In this document: positions 19,828-32,640 of the stretch, piece after piece
How the letters are laid out: each line of letters opens with the position of its first letter
How positions within the stretch are numbered: position 1 is the first letter of the stretch
NCBI GenBank assembly: GCA_029582165.1
Contig: CM055876.1
Location: 22,099,001 to 22,163,000 of the forward strand
Source: Portulaca oleracea
Lineage: Eukaryota; Streptophyta; Magnoliopsida; Caryophyllales; Portulacaceae
Length of the DNA stretch: 64,000 bases
Reading direction: 5' to 3'
Position numbers and translations under genes: made by a program
The notes under the pieces: model-generated
What the model was told of the DNA's origin: nothing
Databases searched by the model: none
Seen by the model: the letters and a program-made list of their open reading frames with translations, nothing else

Positions 19828-22800
19828 ATCCGGAGGTATTTCTTGATTGGATTCAAACTGTAGAAAGGGTGTTTGATTTGAAAGAAGTTAATGATGAGCT
19901 AAAAGTGAAGTATGTAGCATTGAAGTTGAGGAAGCACGCTTCTATTTGGTGGACTAACTTGCAAAAGAAACGCCAAGCAAAGGGGAAGGATAAGATTCGT
20001 TCATGGGAGAAGATGAAGTCCAAATTACAAAGCAAATTCCTACCCCAAAGTTACGTCCAAGACAACTATGTCAAACTTCAAAAGCTTGTTCAAGGATCCA
20101 AATCGGTGGAAGAGTATACCAAAGAGTTTGAACATCTCCTTTGGCGTTGTGACTTGAAGGAGAATGAGCCACAAGTTTTGGTACGTTTTCTAATTGGTTT
20201 GAATGATTGGATACGTAATGTTGTTGAGTTACATTCTTATCAATCGTTGGATGAATTAAGTACTTTGGCCTTGAAAGTAGAAAGGCAAAGGAAAGAAAGG
20301 GGAAAAGATACCATGAGAACGTACCCTACACAATCCAAACCTTATACCACACGTCCACCTACCCAAACACAACACAAAACTCCACAAAATCAGCCCCCAT
20401 CCTCCCAAAAACCCTACGGCAAAACCTCACAAAATCAGCCACAAAACCCCCCCTCTAAACCCCACGTCCAAGAATCAAGGACATTACCTCCAAGAAGATG
20501 TTTTAGGTGCCAAGGGTTGGGTCATATTGCATCCGAATGTCCTAACAAACGTGTAGTCTCTCTTGTTGAATATCAAAGTGCTTTATATGTTGAACCAAGT
20601 TGCCATGAAAGTGAGTATGAAGAAGAGCAACTTGAGGAGGATGACGTTTGTGAAGAGGAAAATGTAGAAGAAGCGGATGATGGAGAATTACTTGTGTTGA
20701 GAAGGGCATTAAGCGTGGCTTCTACACCAAACGAATTGGAGCAACGTGAAACTATCTTCCATACTAGATGTACGGTTCAAGGGAAGGTATGTTCACTCAT
20801 TATTGATGGTGGTAGTTGTACTAATGCGGCTTCTACTATAATGGTTGAAAAATTGAAGTTGGAAGTAAGTTCTCATCCCTCTCCTTACAACATACAATGG
20901 TTGAGTCATGGGAAGGGTATAAAGATTGATAAACGTGTGCTTATATCTTTATCCATTGGAAAGAGTTATAAAGATCAAATATGGTGTGATGTAGTACCTA
21001 TGGATGCTTGTCATATTTTGCTTGGGAGACCTTGGCTTTTTGATAGGTACGTCACACATGATGGGAGAATGAACACTTATTCCTTCACCATCAACAAGAA
21101 GAAGATCACATTGGCCCCATTGCCACCTTCTTCTATTATTCGGCCACCCCAACAAAAGGAGCAAGAAAAGGAGTCCAATATTGTTTCCTTGCTAAAAGCG
21201 GATCAACATGAGTTTCATGAGCAAAAGGAGTTGATTTTGGCGAATTTGCAAGAGGAACAAGCTTCCCCAACTATTGAACACCCACGGCTTGCCCCCTTGA
21301 TGAGGAGATTTGGTCATTTGTTTCCAAAAGACATGCCCCACGGCTTGCCACCAAGGAGGGACATCGAGCATAAGATTGATCTAATTCCGGGAGCTACATT
21401 ACTTAACAAGCAAGCATACCGAATGAACCCCAAAGAGTCTCAAGAAGTTCAAAAGCAAGTTGATGAGCTACTCCAAAAGGGTTTAATTCGTCCAAGTATG
21501 AGCCCATGCGCCGTTCCGGTGTTACTAGTTCCAAAGAAAGATGGTACTCAACGTATGTGCATGGATTATAGGTCCATCAACAAAATCACCATCAAATATC
21601 GTTTTCCCATTCCACATTTGGAGGATCTTCTTGATGAACTTTATGGAAGCGTTGTGTTTTCAAAGATCGATTTGAAGAGTGGATATCATCAAATTCGCAT
21701 ATGTGAAGGAGATGAATGGAAAACGGCTTTCAAAACCAAAGAAGGCTTATATGAATGGTTAGTGATGCCTTTCGGTCTAACAAATGCTCCTTCAACTTTC
21801 ATGAGGTTAATGAATCATGTATTGAAACCATTGATTGGAAAGTGTGTTGTTGTATACTTTGATGACATACTTGTATATAGTAGAAGTGAGAATGATCATG
21901 TAAAGCATATAGAGCTAGTTTTGTATATCTTGGAGAAAGAAAAGCTCTACGCCAACTTGGAGAAGTGCTCTTTCTTCTCACCCAAGGTTGTCTTCCTTGG
22001 ATATGTGCTCTCCAAAGATGGAATCCACGTCGACCAAGAAAAGATCAAAGCTATCCAAGAATGGCCAACACCAACGAGTATACATGAGGTACGATCATTT
22101 CATGGTTTAGCTTCTTTCTATAGAAGATTTATCAAGAATTTCTCTACTATTATGGCTCCTATGACCGAATTGTTGAAGCAAAAGGAGTATTCTTGGAGTA
22201 AAAGCGCTCAATTGGCGTTTGAGAGCATCAAAGAAAGTTGTAACGCACCTCTTCTAGTCTTGCTATGTTTTGACAAAGTATTTGAAGTAGAAGTGGATGC
22301 TAGTGGAGTTGGCATTGGTGCTGTCCTTACACAAGAGGGAAGGCCAATTGCTTATTTTAGTGAGAAGTTGAACGAGGCAAAGAGGAAGTATAGTACATAT
22401 GATAAAGAGTTCTATGCCATTATAAGAGCTCTTGAGCATTGGAGGCATTATTTGCTAAGTGGAGAGTTCATTCTTCATAGTGATCATGAAGCTCTCAAAT
22501 TCATCCAAGGCCAACATAAGCTTAACCCACGCCATGCCAAATGGGTCGAATTTATGCAAGCCTTTCAATTCCTGATCAAACACAAAGCCGGGCACTTGAA
22601 TAAGGGTGTCGATGCTCTTTCAAGAAGGTACTTACTTACATATATTCTTGATTCTAATGTTGCTGGATTTGAGCATATTAAAGATTTGTATCAAGATGAT
22701 CAAGATTTCAAAGAAGTGTATGTTTTGGCAAAGAAACATCCCCATGAAATGTTTCATATTGAAGATGGTTTCCCATTCAAAGGGAATCAATTATGTATAC

Positions 22801-23221
22801 TAAAGACTTCCTTGCGTGAATTGTTGATTCAAGAGGTCCATGGAGGTGCTTTGGCGGATCATTTTGGTATAGAGAAGACTTATTTGATGTTGAGAGATTA
22901 TTACTTTTGGCCAAGTATGGTGAAAGATGTTGAGCATATTGTGAAGAGATGTGGTACGTGCAATCTTGCCATGTCACATGTGTTACCTCAAGGCTTATAT
23001 ACACCTCTACCTATCCCATATCATCCTTGGGAAGATGTGAGTTTAGACATCGTTGTGGGTCTACCTCGAACTCAAAGAGGTAAAGATTCTATTATGGTGG
23101 TTGTAGATCGATTTTCAAAGATGGCACATTTTGTACCTTGCAACACTACATATGATGCTACGAGAGTTGCTACTTTATACTTTGATGAGATTGTTAAGTT
23201 GCATGGTATACCCAACACTAT
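19744..23221 (+). pseudogene. gag-pol: E4 gag-protease-RT-RNase H-integrase N-part
   Basis: After the gag frameshift one frame is open to E5 (at least 1117 codons from 19869). It contains gag (FDLKEVNDELKVKY), CCHC (CFRCQGLGHIASEC), protease (IIDGGSC), RT ([12 protein letters not shown] and YFDD at 21855-21866), RNase H, the zinc-binding region, and the integrase core as far as KLHGIPNT. Small oddities: MDYRSIN where the relatives have MDCRSIN, and a 3-nt loss in RNase H (KESCNAPLL). The catalytic RT motifs are intact. E5 interrupts it just before SDRDSKF. Confidence 0.92.
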
Positions 23222-23945
23222 TGATGCATAATGGATCACAAGACTACCAAAATGCCAAGAAAGAACACGGATCAAAACACAAGTAAGAACTTGCAAGAGA
23301 TGAATCAAGAAGGACCTTTGAATAGCAATCTGAACAGAGGTAACTTTGATAGTATGAGCAACGAAACTCTTCGGATTGATACAGCCACACCACAATCTTC
23401 AAGAGCTCCTACTCCTCCTTTACACCACCCAAGAATGCTCAATCTTGGATTAGAAGAGAAGATTTCACACGAAAAACCCAAAGGTATTTCGTTTTCTAGC
23501 CAAAACTAGAGAGAAACTAAAGCATCAACTTTAGAGAGATTTGTGTATGATCAATATGAATGAATATGTCTTTACAAGAGACCCAAGGGGTCTATTTATA
23601 GGAATAGGAAAACCCCTCCCTAAAGACGCGTCACCCCAGCAAGGCCAGCAAGGCTGCATTACCCTGACAAGGCCCTTTAGGCGACACTTACAACAAAGGC
23701 CCTTTAAAGAAAATACAATATCTCCTAAAATACAACTCCAATACTAAAGATTCAAAAACCAAAATGTACATAAGGAATAACCCTTCCACATAGCTAAATG
23801 AGAACTTCAATACTCTTGAGATAAGGAGCTCAAAAGTCCCTTAGTTTTGGAGATATTCGCGATGTAACCACTTGAAACAATTTGCAGCAGACTGGTAAGG
23901 TCCTTTAGGGCTTCCTCCTGATGCATTGAAGTATGATATGCATCA
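23222..23945 (-). repeat. 3' LTR of E5 (724 bp)
   Basis: On the minus strand TGATGCATATC to CCATTATGCATCA, immediately preceded by a purine-rich tract. Confidence 0.95.
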
Positions 23946-25657
23946 TTCTCCCTTTCTTGAAAAGAGTTTGCCCTCAAACTTGGAATTTCTTCATCGTCAT
24001 TATAATAGGGCTTAAGATCACACACATTGAAAGTACAACTTCCTTCATACTCATCTTCCATCTTCAAACGATAAGCGTTATCACCAAGTCTTTCTAAGAC
24101 CTCATAAGGACCTTCACCTCTCGGTTTCAATTTCCCTTTTCTCTTACTTGGAAATCTCTCTTTCTTCAAGTGTAACCATACTAAATCTCCAGGCTTGAAT
24201 ATAACTTTCTTCCTCTTTTGATTCACTTTCTCTTCAACCTTTTGAGTATATCTCTTAATCTTCTCACGAACTTCCTCATGCAGATTCTTAATCTCCTCTA
24301 CTCTTTTACTTGCTTCAAAACTAAACTTCGTAGATGTAGAGATAGGAGATAAATCCATGGGTTTAAGAGGATTTCTTCCAAAGACAACTTCAAATGGAGA
24401 TAACTTTGTAGCACGATTAGGACTTCTATTATAAGCAAACTCGGCAATGCTTAACAAAGTATCCCAACTCTTCTTTTCTTTATTCACCAATGTCCTCAAC
24501 AAGGCTCCCAAGGTTCGATTGACTACCTCCGTTTGTCCATCCGTTTGTGGATGACAAGCCGTGCTAAACTTGAGCCTTGTTCCCATTTTCTTCCAAAGAG
24601 TAACCCAAAAATGACTTAGAAACTTAGAGTCTCTATCACTCACCATAGTCTTGGGTATGCCATGCAACTTCACAATTTCATCAAAATATAAGGTAGCAAC
24701 CTTCGTAGCATCATATGTAGTGTTGCAAGGTACAAAATGCGCCATCTTTGAAAATCGATCTACAACCACCGTAATAGAATCCTTACCTCTTTGAGTTCGA
24801 GGTAGACCCACAATGAAGTCTAAACTCACATCTTCCCAAGGGTAATATGGAATAGGTAGCGGTGTATATAAGCCTTGTGGTAACACATGTGACTTGGCAA
24901 GGTTGCAAGTACCACATCTCTTAACAATATGCTCAATATCCTTCACCATGCTAGGCCAGAAGTAATAATCTCTCAACATCAAATAAGTCTTCTCTATACC
25001 AAAATGTCCCTCCAAGGCACCTCCATGAACTTCTTGAATCAACATGTCGCGCAATGAGGTCCTTGGTATACATAATTGATTTCCTTTGAATAAGAAACCA
25101 TCTTCGATATGAAACATTTCATGAGGATGTTTCTTCGCCAAAACATACACTTCTTTGAAATCTTGATCATCTCGATATAGGTCCTTAATATGCTCAAATC
25201 CAACAACGTTAGAATCAAGAACATATGTAAGTAAGTACCTTCTTGATAGAGCATCGGCGCCCTTATTCAAATGCCCGGCCTTATGCTTGATCACAAACTG
25301 AAAAGCTTGCATAAATTCAACCCATTTTGCATGTCGTGGGTTAAGCTTGTGTTGGCCTTGGATAAACTTGAGAGCTTCATGATCACTATGTAGAATAAAC
25401 TCTCCACTTAGTAGATAATACCTCCAATGCTCAAGAGCTCTTATAATGGCATAGAACTCCTTGTCATATGTACTAAACTTCCTTTTGGCATCATTCAACT
25501 TCTCGCTAAAGTAGGCTATTGGCCTTCCCTCTTGTGTAAGGACGGCACCAATACCAACTCCACTAGCATCCACTTCTACTTCAAATATTTTGTCAAAACA
25601 TGGCAAGGCTAGAAGAGGTGCGTTGCATAACTTCTCTTTGATACTTTCAAACGCCAA
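23807..25657 (-). pseudogene. pol: E5 RNase H and integrase
   Basis: Continues in frame after the TAA at 25658-25660: LAFESIKEKLC, RNase H (VEVDASGVGIGAVL, HSDHEALKF), zinc-binding region, integrase core ([24 protein letters not shown]), and a module with GEGPYEVLERLGDNAYRL. The tail inside the LTR is NDAYHTSMHQEEALKDL, the same type as E1, E2 and E4. All integrase catalytic residues are visible. Confidence 0.92.
23946..23959 (-). other. Polypurine tract of E5
   Basis: On the minus strand CAAGAAAGGGAGAA directly before the LTR. Confidence 0.7.
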
Positions 25658-27919
25658 TTAAGCGTTTTTATTCCATGTAAACTCCCTTTGCTTCAACAAC
25701 TCAGTCATAGGAGCCAAAATAGTAGAAAAATTCTTGATAAACCTTCTATAAAATGAAGCTAATCCATGAAATGATCGTACCTCATGTATACTCGTTGGTG
25801 TTGGCCATTCTTGGATAGCTTTGACGTTTCCTTCATCTACTTGGATCCCATTTTTGGAGAGCACATATCCAAGGAAGATGACCTTGGTTGAGAAGAATGA
25901 GCACTTCTCCAAGTTGGCGTAGAGCTTTTCTTTCTCCAAGATATACAAAACTAGCTCTAAATGCTTTACATGGTCATTCTCACTTCTACTATATACAAGT
26001 AACACTGGGACGGCACATGGACTCATGCTTGGACGAATAAGGCCCTTTTGGAGTAGCTCATCAACTTGCCTTTGAACCTCATGGGATTCCTTGGGGTTCA
26101 TTCGGTAGGCTTGCTTATTTGGTAATGTAGTTCCCGGAATGAGATCAATCTTGTGTTTAATGTCCCTTCTTGGTGGCAATCCTTGGGGCATTTCTTTTGG
26201 AAACAAATGACCAAACCTCCTCATCAAGGGTGAGAGCCGTGGATGATCTTTGGTTGGGGAAGCTTGTTCTTCTTGGATATTCGCCAATATCAACTCTTTA
26301 TGTTCATAGAATTCATGTTGTTCCGCCTTTAGTAAAGATACAATGTTAGTCTCCCGTTCTTTCTCTTTTGTTGGTGGAGGCCGAATAGAAGAAGGGGGCA
26401 ATGGAGCCAATGTAATCTTCTTCTTGTTGATGACGAATGAGTAGGTATTCAATCTCCCATCATGAGTTACATACCTATCAAAAAGCAACGGTCTACCAAA
26501 CAAAATATGGCAAGCATCCATGGGTATTACATCACACCATACATCATGTTTATAATTCTTCCCAATGGACAATGAGACTAATACACGTTTATCAACTCTA
26601 ATGCCCTTCCCATGGCTTAACCATTGAATATTATAAGGAGATGGGTGAGAACTTACATCCAAATTCAACTTTTCTATCATTGTAGTAGAGGCGGCATTAG
26701 TACAACTACCACCATCAATTATAAGAGAGCATACCTTTCCTTGAACGGTACACCGAGTATGGAATATATTCTCACGTTGCTCCATGTCATTTGGGGTAGA
26801 AGCCATACTTAGTGCCCTTCTAAGCACCAACAATTCGCCTTCATCCGCTTGCTCAACCTCCTCATCATTATCCTCCTCATTTTCGGCAAGCTCACAAGGT
26901 TCCACTTCATGTTCACTTTCATACAAGCTTGGTTCAACAAACAAAGCACTTTGATATTCAACAAGAGAGACCGTACGCTTGTTAGGACATTCGGATGCTA
27001 TATGACCCAAACCTTGGCACCTAAAACATCTTCTTGGTGGTAATGTCCTTGGTTCTTGGACTTGGGTTTTGGGTGGGGGATTTTGTGGCTGGTTTAATGT
27101 GGGTTTGGCGTAGGGTTTAAGGGAGGATGGGGGCTGATTTTGTGGAGCTTTTGATTGTGTTTGGGGATAAGGACGTTGGGTGTAGGGTTTGGATATGTTT
27201 GGGAACGTCCTTTGCGGTTCCTTGGCTCTTTCTTTTCTTTGCCTTTCCACTTTCATAGCCAAGTTTCTTAGCTCATCAAGAGATTCATATGAATGTAATT
27301 CAACTATATGACGTATCCAATCATTCAAGCCAATCAAGTAACGTACCAGAATTTGTGGTTCCTTTTCCTTGAGATCACAACACCAAAGGAGATGTTCAAA
27401 CTCCCTTGTGTATTCTTCCACCGATTTAGAGCCTTGGACAAGCTTTTGCAACTTGTAGTAGTTGTCTTCAACGTATGATTGGGGAAGGAACTTGGATTGC
27501 AACTTTGACTTCATCTTATCCCAAGAACGAACCTTTTCTTTCCCTTTTGCAACTCTCTTCTTTTGAAGGTTAGTCCACCAAATACTAGCATGTTTTCTCA
27601 ATTTCAAAGCAACGTACTTCACCTTGAGCTCATCACTACAATCTTTCAACTCAAAAACACGTTCAATCGTATGTATCCAATCAAGATAATCTTCTACATT
27701 CAAACTACCATCAAATTCAGGAACTTCGACTTTAAAATCCAAACGTTCATGCCTTTTAGACTTTGAACTACCTTCACCATGTGACGAGACATCATCACGT
27801 ATGGATCCTTCACGTAGCATTTTGTTTTCTTCCATTTGTTTACCCAATTGCACACGCAAAAATGCTATTTGTTGCTCGAGTTCATAAACCTCATTTGATT
27901 TAGATTCATCGTTTGCCAT
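25658..27919 (-). pseudogene. gag-pol: E5 gag-protease with internally deleted RT
   Basis: 753 codons from ATG at 27919. Gag domain about residues 60-230, CCHC at 298-311, acidic linker 340-363, protease IIDGGSC around 400-406, then the RT N-terminus to VLLV at 642. There the sequence jumps to YSRSENDH: about 115 residues present in relatives are missing, including the motif A Asp and YFDD. The join preserves the frame. A CAA to TAA stop follows NKNA. The protein could make gag and protease but no reverse transcriptase. Confidence 0.93.
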
Positions 27920-28057
27920 TAGAAATCAACTTGATGTCATATGAACTCACGAGGGAAATGGGACGGATTTGGGCTTGGTTTGTGTTTAGGACGAGGGTTC
28001 TTTGAGGAGCTATGGGTTCTTTATGAGTTCTTGATGGGTTCTTGATGAGTTCTTGAT

Positions 28058-28074
28058 GAGTTCTTGGAAGAACT
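28058..28074 (-). promoter_or_regulatory. Leader palindrome of E5
   Basis: On the minus strand AGTTCTTCCAAGAACTC, next to 11-bp repeats (28010-28060). Retained although the E5 gag is a different subfamily. Confidence 0.45.
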
Positions 28075-28171
28075 ATCAAGGGGCGTGTATAATATGGGGG
28101 TTTATGCAATTTTGTGACAAAAACAAGGTCCAAGATTTATGCAAGAAACAAAGGAGATTCATCTAAACATG

Positions 28172-28183
28172 GCTCTGATACCA
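28172..28183 (-). other. Primer-binding site of E5 (tRNA-iMet)
   Basis: On the minus strand TGGTATCAGAGC, continuing as CATGTTT, so the pairing with initiator tRNA-Met may extend further than in E1-E4. Confidence 0.9.
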
Positions 28184-28186
28184 AAT

Positions 28187-28910
28187 TGATGCATAATGGA
28201 TCACAAGACTACCAAAATGCCAAGAAAGAACACGGATCAAAACACAAGTAAGAACTTGCAAGAGATGAATCAAGAAGGACCTTTGAATAGCAATCTGAAC
28301 AGAGGCAACTTTGATAGTATGAGCAAAGAAACTCTTCGGATTGATACAGCCACACCACAATCTTCAAGAGCTCTTACTCCTCCTTTACACCACCCAAGAA
28401 TGCTCAATCTTGGATTAGAAGAGAAGATTTCACACGAAAAACCCAAAGGTATTTCGTTTTCTAGCCAAAACTAGAGAGAAACTAAAGCATCAACTTTAGA
28501 GAGATTTGTGTATGATCAATATGAATGAATATGTCTTTACAAGAGACCCAAGGGGTCTATTTATAGGAATAGGAAAACCGCTCCCTAAAGACGCGTCACC
28601 CCAGCAAGGCTAGCAAGGCTGCATTACCCTGACAAGGCCCTTTAGGCGACACTTACAACAAAGGCCCTTTAAAGAAAATACAATATCTCCTAAAATACAA
28701 CTCCAATACTAAAGATTCAAAAACCAAAATGTACATAAGGAATAACCCTTCCACATAGCTAAATGAGAACTTCAAGACTCTTGAGATAAGGAGCTCAAAA
28801 GTCCCTTAGTTTTGGAGATATTCGCGATGTAACCACTTGAAACAATTTGCAGCAGACTGGTAAGGTCCTTTAGGGCTTCCTCCTGATGCATTGAAGTATG
28901 ATATGCAGCA
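28187..28910 (-). repeat. 5' LTR of E5 (724 bp)
   Basis: Same ends as the partner except TGCAGCA for TGCATCA at the TSD side. Next to the PBS on its left. Confidence 0.95.
28558..28565 (-). promoter_or_regulatory. TATA box, E5 5' LTR
   Basis: TATAAATA on the minus strand, followed by GACCCCTTGGG. Confidence 0.55.
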
Positions 28911-28915
28911 ACTAT

Positions 28916-29762
28916 GGTGAGTGATAGAGACTCTAAGTTTCTAAGTCACTTTTGGGTTACTCTTTGGAAGAAGATGGGAACAAAGCTCAAATTTAGCACG
29001 GCATGTCATCCCCAAACGGATGGACAAACTGAAGTTGTCAACCGTACATTGGGAGCTTTATTACGAGCTTTGGTGAGCAAAGATAAGAAAAGTTGGGATA
29101 CTTTGCTAAGTCATGCTGAATTTGCTTATAATCGGAGTCCAAATCGAGCTACAAAGTTATCTCCATTTGAAGTTGTGTATGGTAAGAACCCTCTCAAGCC
29201 CATGGATTTATCTCCTATATCTACATCAACTAAATTCAGTTTTGAAGCTAATAAGAGAGTGGAGGAGATTAAGAAGTTACATGAGGAAGTTCGTGAAAAG
29301 ATCATGAGGTATACTCAAAGGGTTGAAGAGAAGGTCAATCAAAAGAGGAAGAAGGTTATTTTCAAACCTGGAGACATGGTATGGATTCACCTCAAGAAAG
29401 AAAGGTTTCCAAATAGAAGAAAAGGGAAATTGAAACCAAGAAGTGATTGTCCTTTTGAGGTTATTGAGAAGATCGGAGATAATGCTTACAAGTTGAAGTT
29501 AGATGATGGTTATGAGGGAAGTTGTACTTTCAATGTAAGTGATCTCAAACCTTATTATCAAGAAGGAGAAGAGATTCCAAGTTTGAGGGCAAACTTTTCT
29601 CAAGAAGGGGTGAATGATGCATATCATACTTCAATACATCAAGAGGAAGCTCTTAAAGACATCACAAACCTTCTACAACTCATTTCAAGTGGTTTCTCAC
29701 ATGACATCACGGGTATCTCCTACACTAAGAGATTTTTGAGCTCCTTATCTCAAGAGTCTTGA
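28916..29762 (+). pseudogene. pol: E4 integrase C-terminal part, ending in the LTR
   Basis: Resumes E4 after the E5 right TSD with [24 protein letters not shown], the Lys-rich helix, the GDMVWIHLKKERF and PFEVIEKIGDNAYKL module, and DLKPYYQEGEE. The last ~49 codons are in the 3' LTR (NDAYHTSIHQEEALKDI...). No break inside this part. Confidence 0.92.
29602..29614 (+). other. Polypurine tract of E4
   Basis: AGAAGGGGTGAA just before the 3' LTR. Confidence 0.6.
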
Positions 29763-30462
29763 AGTTCTCATTCAGCCATATGATAGAGCTATTCTTTATG
29801 TACATTTTGGTTTTTGAATCTTTAGTATTGGAGTTGTATTTTAGGAGATATTGTATTTTCTTTAAAGAGATGTAATATGTGAGTGGGATGATGTAAGCCC
29901 TTAAGGGGCCTTTTCTTGGTGGGAGGTGACGCCTAAAGGGACGGATTCTACTATAAATACCCCCTTAGGTCCTTTGTAAGATACATCTCATTCATATTGA
30001 AAATAAACACAAATCTCTCTAAAGTTGCTATGCTTTAGTTTTCTCTCTAGTTTTGGCTAGAATTGGAAATCCCTTTGGGTTTTCGTGTGGAATCTTCTCT
30101 TCTAATCCAAGATTGAGCATTCTTAGGTGGTGTAAAGGAGGAGTAGGAGCTCTTGAAGATTGTGGTCTGGCTGTAGCAATTGGAGAGGCTTCGTTGCTCA
30201 TTCTATCAAGTTCTTTTTCTCGTCTCTCGTTTGGTTCTTTTGAATTGGTACGTTTTTGGTTTTATCTTTTGAATTCTCTTGGTTGTCATGCATGTCTAAT
30301 CATTAGAACTCTCGTTGAGCCTTCCATAATTCGTTCCTTTCATTCACATTCCATTCGATCCATTCGTTTTTGATGTTTCAACAAATCACAAGTTCTATCT
30401 TGTGAACGATCGTTTTCTTTCATTTCGTGTATGATGGATTGTTTTTGATTCATTATGCATCA
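29615..30462 (+). repeat. 3' LTR of E4 (848 bp)
   Basis: TGATGCATATC to ATTATGCATCA, followed by the TSD CAAAT. Confidence 0.95.
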
Positions 30463-30667
30463 CAAATGGCATGACTAACCATTCATATAGACCTTCTTTT
30501 GTCTTGAAAGCCGTTTTCCACTCATCACCTTCATGGATACGGATTTGGTGATATCCACTTCTCAAATCCACTTTGGAAAAGACAATACTCCCATATAACT
30601 CGTCAAGTAGATCCTCCAAGCGTGGAATAGGGAATCTATACTTGATAGTTATCTTGTTGATGGACCT
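30463..30667 (-). pseudogene. E3 RT central fragment
   Basis: In frame after the TGA at 30668-30670: [27 protein letters not shown], motif A ([13 protein letters not shown]), and [18 protein letters not shown], cut at the E4 insertion. It continues at 18506 going leftward. Confidence 0.88.
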
Positions 30668-31807
30668 TCAATCCATACACATGCGTTGCGAACCATCTTT
30701 CTTTGGAACTAGTAACACCGGAACGGCACATGGACTCATGCTAGGCCTTATCAAACCCTTTGAAAGTAGCTCATCAACCTGTTTTTGTACCTCTTGAGCT
30801 TCTTTAGGATTCATTCTATACGCCGCTTTGTTTGGAAGGATGGCTCCGGGAATGAGATCAATCTTGTGCTCTATCTCCCTTCTTGGTGGCAAACCGTGTG
30901 GCATCTCATTAGGGAACAAATGATTGAACCTCCATAGGATGGGTTGGAGCCGTGGGTGTTCACGAGTTGGGGAAGCTTGTTCCTCTTGAAAATTAGCCAA
31001 AATCAACTCCTTTTGCTCATGGAATTCATGTTGATCCGCCTTTAGCAAAGAAACAATATTGGACTCCTTCTCTTGCTCCTTTTGTTGGGGTGGCCGAATG
31101 ATAGAAGAAGGTGGCAAAGGGGCCAATGTGATCTTATTCTTGTTGATGGTGAAGGAATAAGTGTTCATTCTCCCATCATGTGTGACGTACCTATCAAAAA
31201 GCCAAGGTCTCCCAAGCAAAATATGGCAAGCATCCATTGGTATTACATCACACCATATTTGATCTTTATAACTCTTCCCAATGGATAAAGATACAAGCAC
31301 ACGTTTATCAATCTTAATACCCTTCCCATGACTCAACCATTGTATATTGTAAGGAGAGGGATGAGAACTCACTTCTAACTTCAATTTTTCAACCATTGTA
31401 GTGGAAGCCGCATTAGTACAACTACCACCATCTATAATGAGTGAACATACCTTCCCTTGAACCGTACATCTAGTATGGAAGATAGTTTCACGTTGCTCCA
31501 ATTCGTTTGGTGTAGAAGCCACACTTAATGCCCTTCTCAACACAAGTAATTCTCCATCATCCGCTTCTTCCACATTTTCCTGTTCACAAACGTCATTCTC
31601 CTCCTCAAGTTGCTCTTCTTCATATTCACTTTCATGGCAAGTTGGTTCAACATATAAAGCACTTTGATACTCAACAAGAGAGACTATACGTTTGTTAGGA
31701 CATTTGGATGCAATATGGCCCAATCCTTGGCACCTAAAACATCTTCTTGGAGGCAATGTCCTTGGTTCTTGGACGTGGGGTTTGGATGGGGGATTTTGTG
31801 GCTGATT
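30668..31807 (-). pseudogene. pol: E3 zinc knuckle, protease and RT N-terminus
   Basis: In frame after the gag nonsense codon. CCHC (CFRCQGLGHIASKC), acidic linker, protease ([18 protein letters not shown]), long linker, and RT N-terminus to KKDGSQRMCMD. It ends at TGA, where relatives have the Cys codon TGT. Confidence 0.88.
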
Positions 31808-32629
31808 TTATGGGGTTTTTCCGTAGGGTTTTTGGGAGGATGGGGGCTGATTTTGTGGCGTTTTATATTGTGTTTGGGTAGATGGACGTGTGGTATAAGG
31901 TTTGGATTGTGTAGGGTACGTTCTCATGGTATCTTTTCCTCTTTCTTTCCTTTGCCTTTCTACTTTCAAGGCCAAAGTACTTAATTCATCCAATGATTGA
32001 TAAGAATGTAACTCAACAACATTACGTATCCAATCATTCAAACCAATTAGAAAACGTACCAAAACTTGTGGCTCATTTTCCTTCAAATCACAACGCCAAA
32101 GGAGATGTTCAAACTCCTTGGTATACTCTACCACCGATTTGGATCCTTGAACTAACTTTTGGAGCTTGACATAATTGTCTTGGACGTAGCTTTGGGGTAG
32201 AAACTTGCCTTGTAATTTGGACTTCATCTTTTCCCATGAACGAATTTTGTCCTTTCCCTTTGCTTGTCGCTTCTTTTGCAAGTTAGTCCACCAAATAGAA
32301 GCATGCTTTCTCAACTTCAATGCTACATACTTCACTTTTAGTTCATCATTAACTTCTTTCAAATCAAACACTCTTTCAACCTTTTGAATCCAATCAAGAA
32401 ATACCTCCGGATCTAAACTACCATCAAATTCGGGTATTTCAACTCTAAAATCAAAACGTTCACCCCTTCTTGAGAATGGACTAGGCGTGCCACATGAAGC
32501 TTCTTCATTAGACTCCTTTTGTAAAGCACGATTCAAATCCATATAGGTCTTTAATTGTTTTTGCAACATATCAATTCGCAACCTCATAGCGTCGGCATCC
32601 TTAGGTGAACTAGATTGAGACTCGTCCAT
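31808..32629 (-). pseudogene. gag: E3 gag, nonsense after the Pro/Gln linker
   Basis: Chosen start is ATG at 32629 (MDESQSSSPKD), as in the relatives. Full gag domain (FRVEIPEFDGSLDPEVF, LRKHASIWW, LWRCDLKENEPQVLVRFLIG). A CAA to TAA change at 31808-31810 stops it after KPYGKTP. The frame itself continues. Confidence 0.88.
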
Positions 32630-32640
32630 TTGATTCAATA

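Larger units (their letters stand above)
23222..28910 (-). mobile_element. E5: CRM-type element with RT core deleted, TSD ACTAT
   Basis: 5689 bp, TSD ACTAT at 23217-23221 and 28911-28915. The 724-bp LTRs differ at about seven positions. It is the youngest event in the nest, inserted in E4 inside E3. Its gag differs clearly from E1-E4 (MANDESKSNEVYELEQQ), so it is another subfamily. An in-frame deletion removes the centre of RT and one TAA interrupts pol. Confidence 0.95.
18507..30462 (+). mobile_element. E4: CRM-type element inserted in E3, host of E5, TSD CAAAT
   Basis: TSD CAAAT at 18502-18506 and 30463-30467. Its own DNA is 18507-23221 and 28916-30462, about 6.3 kb; E5 sits in the integrase core. 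Both LTRs are 848 bp and differ at roughly ten positions. Among the copies here its gag-pol is the least damaged. Confidence 0.94.
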
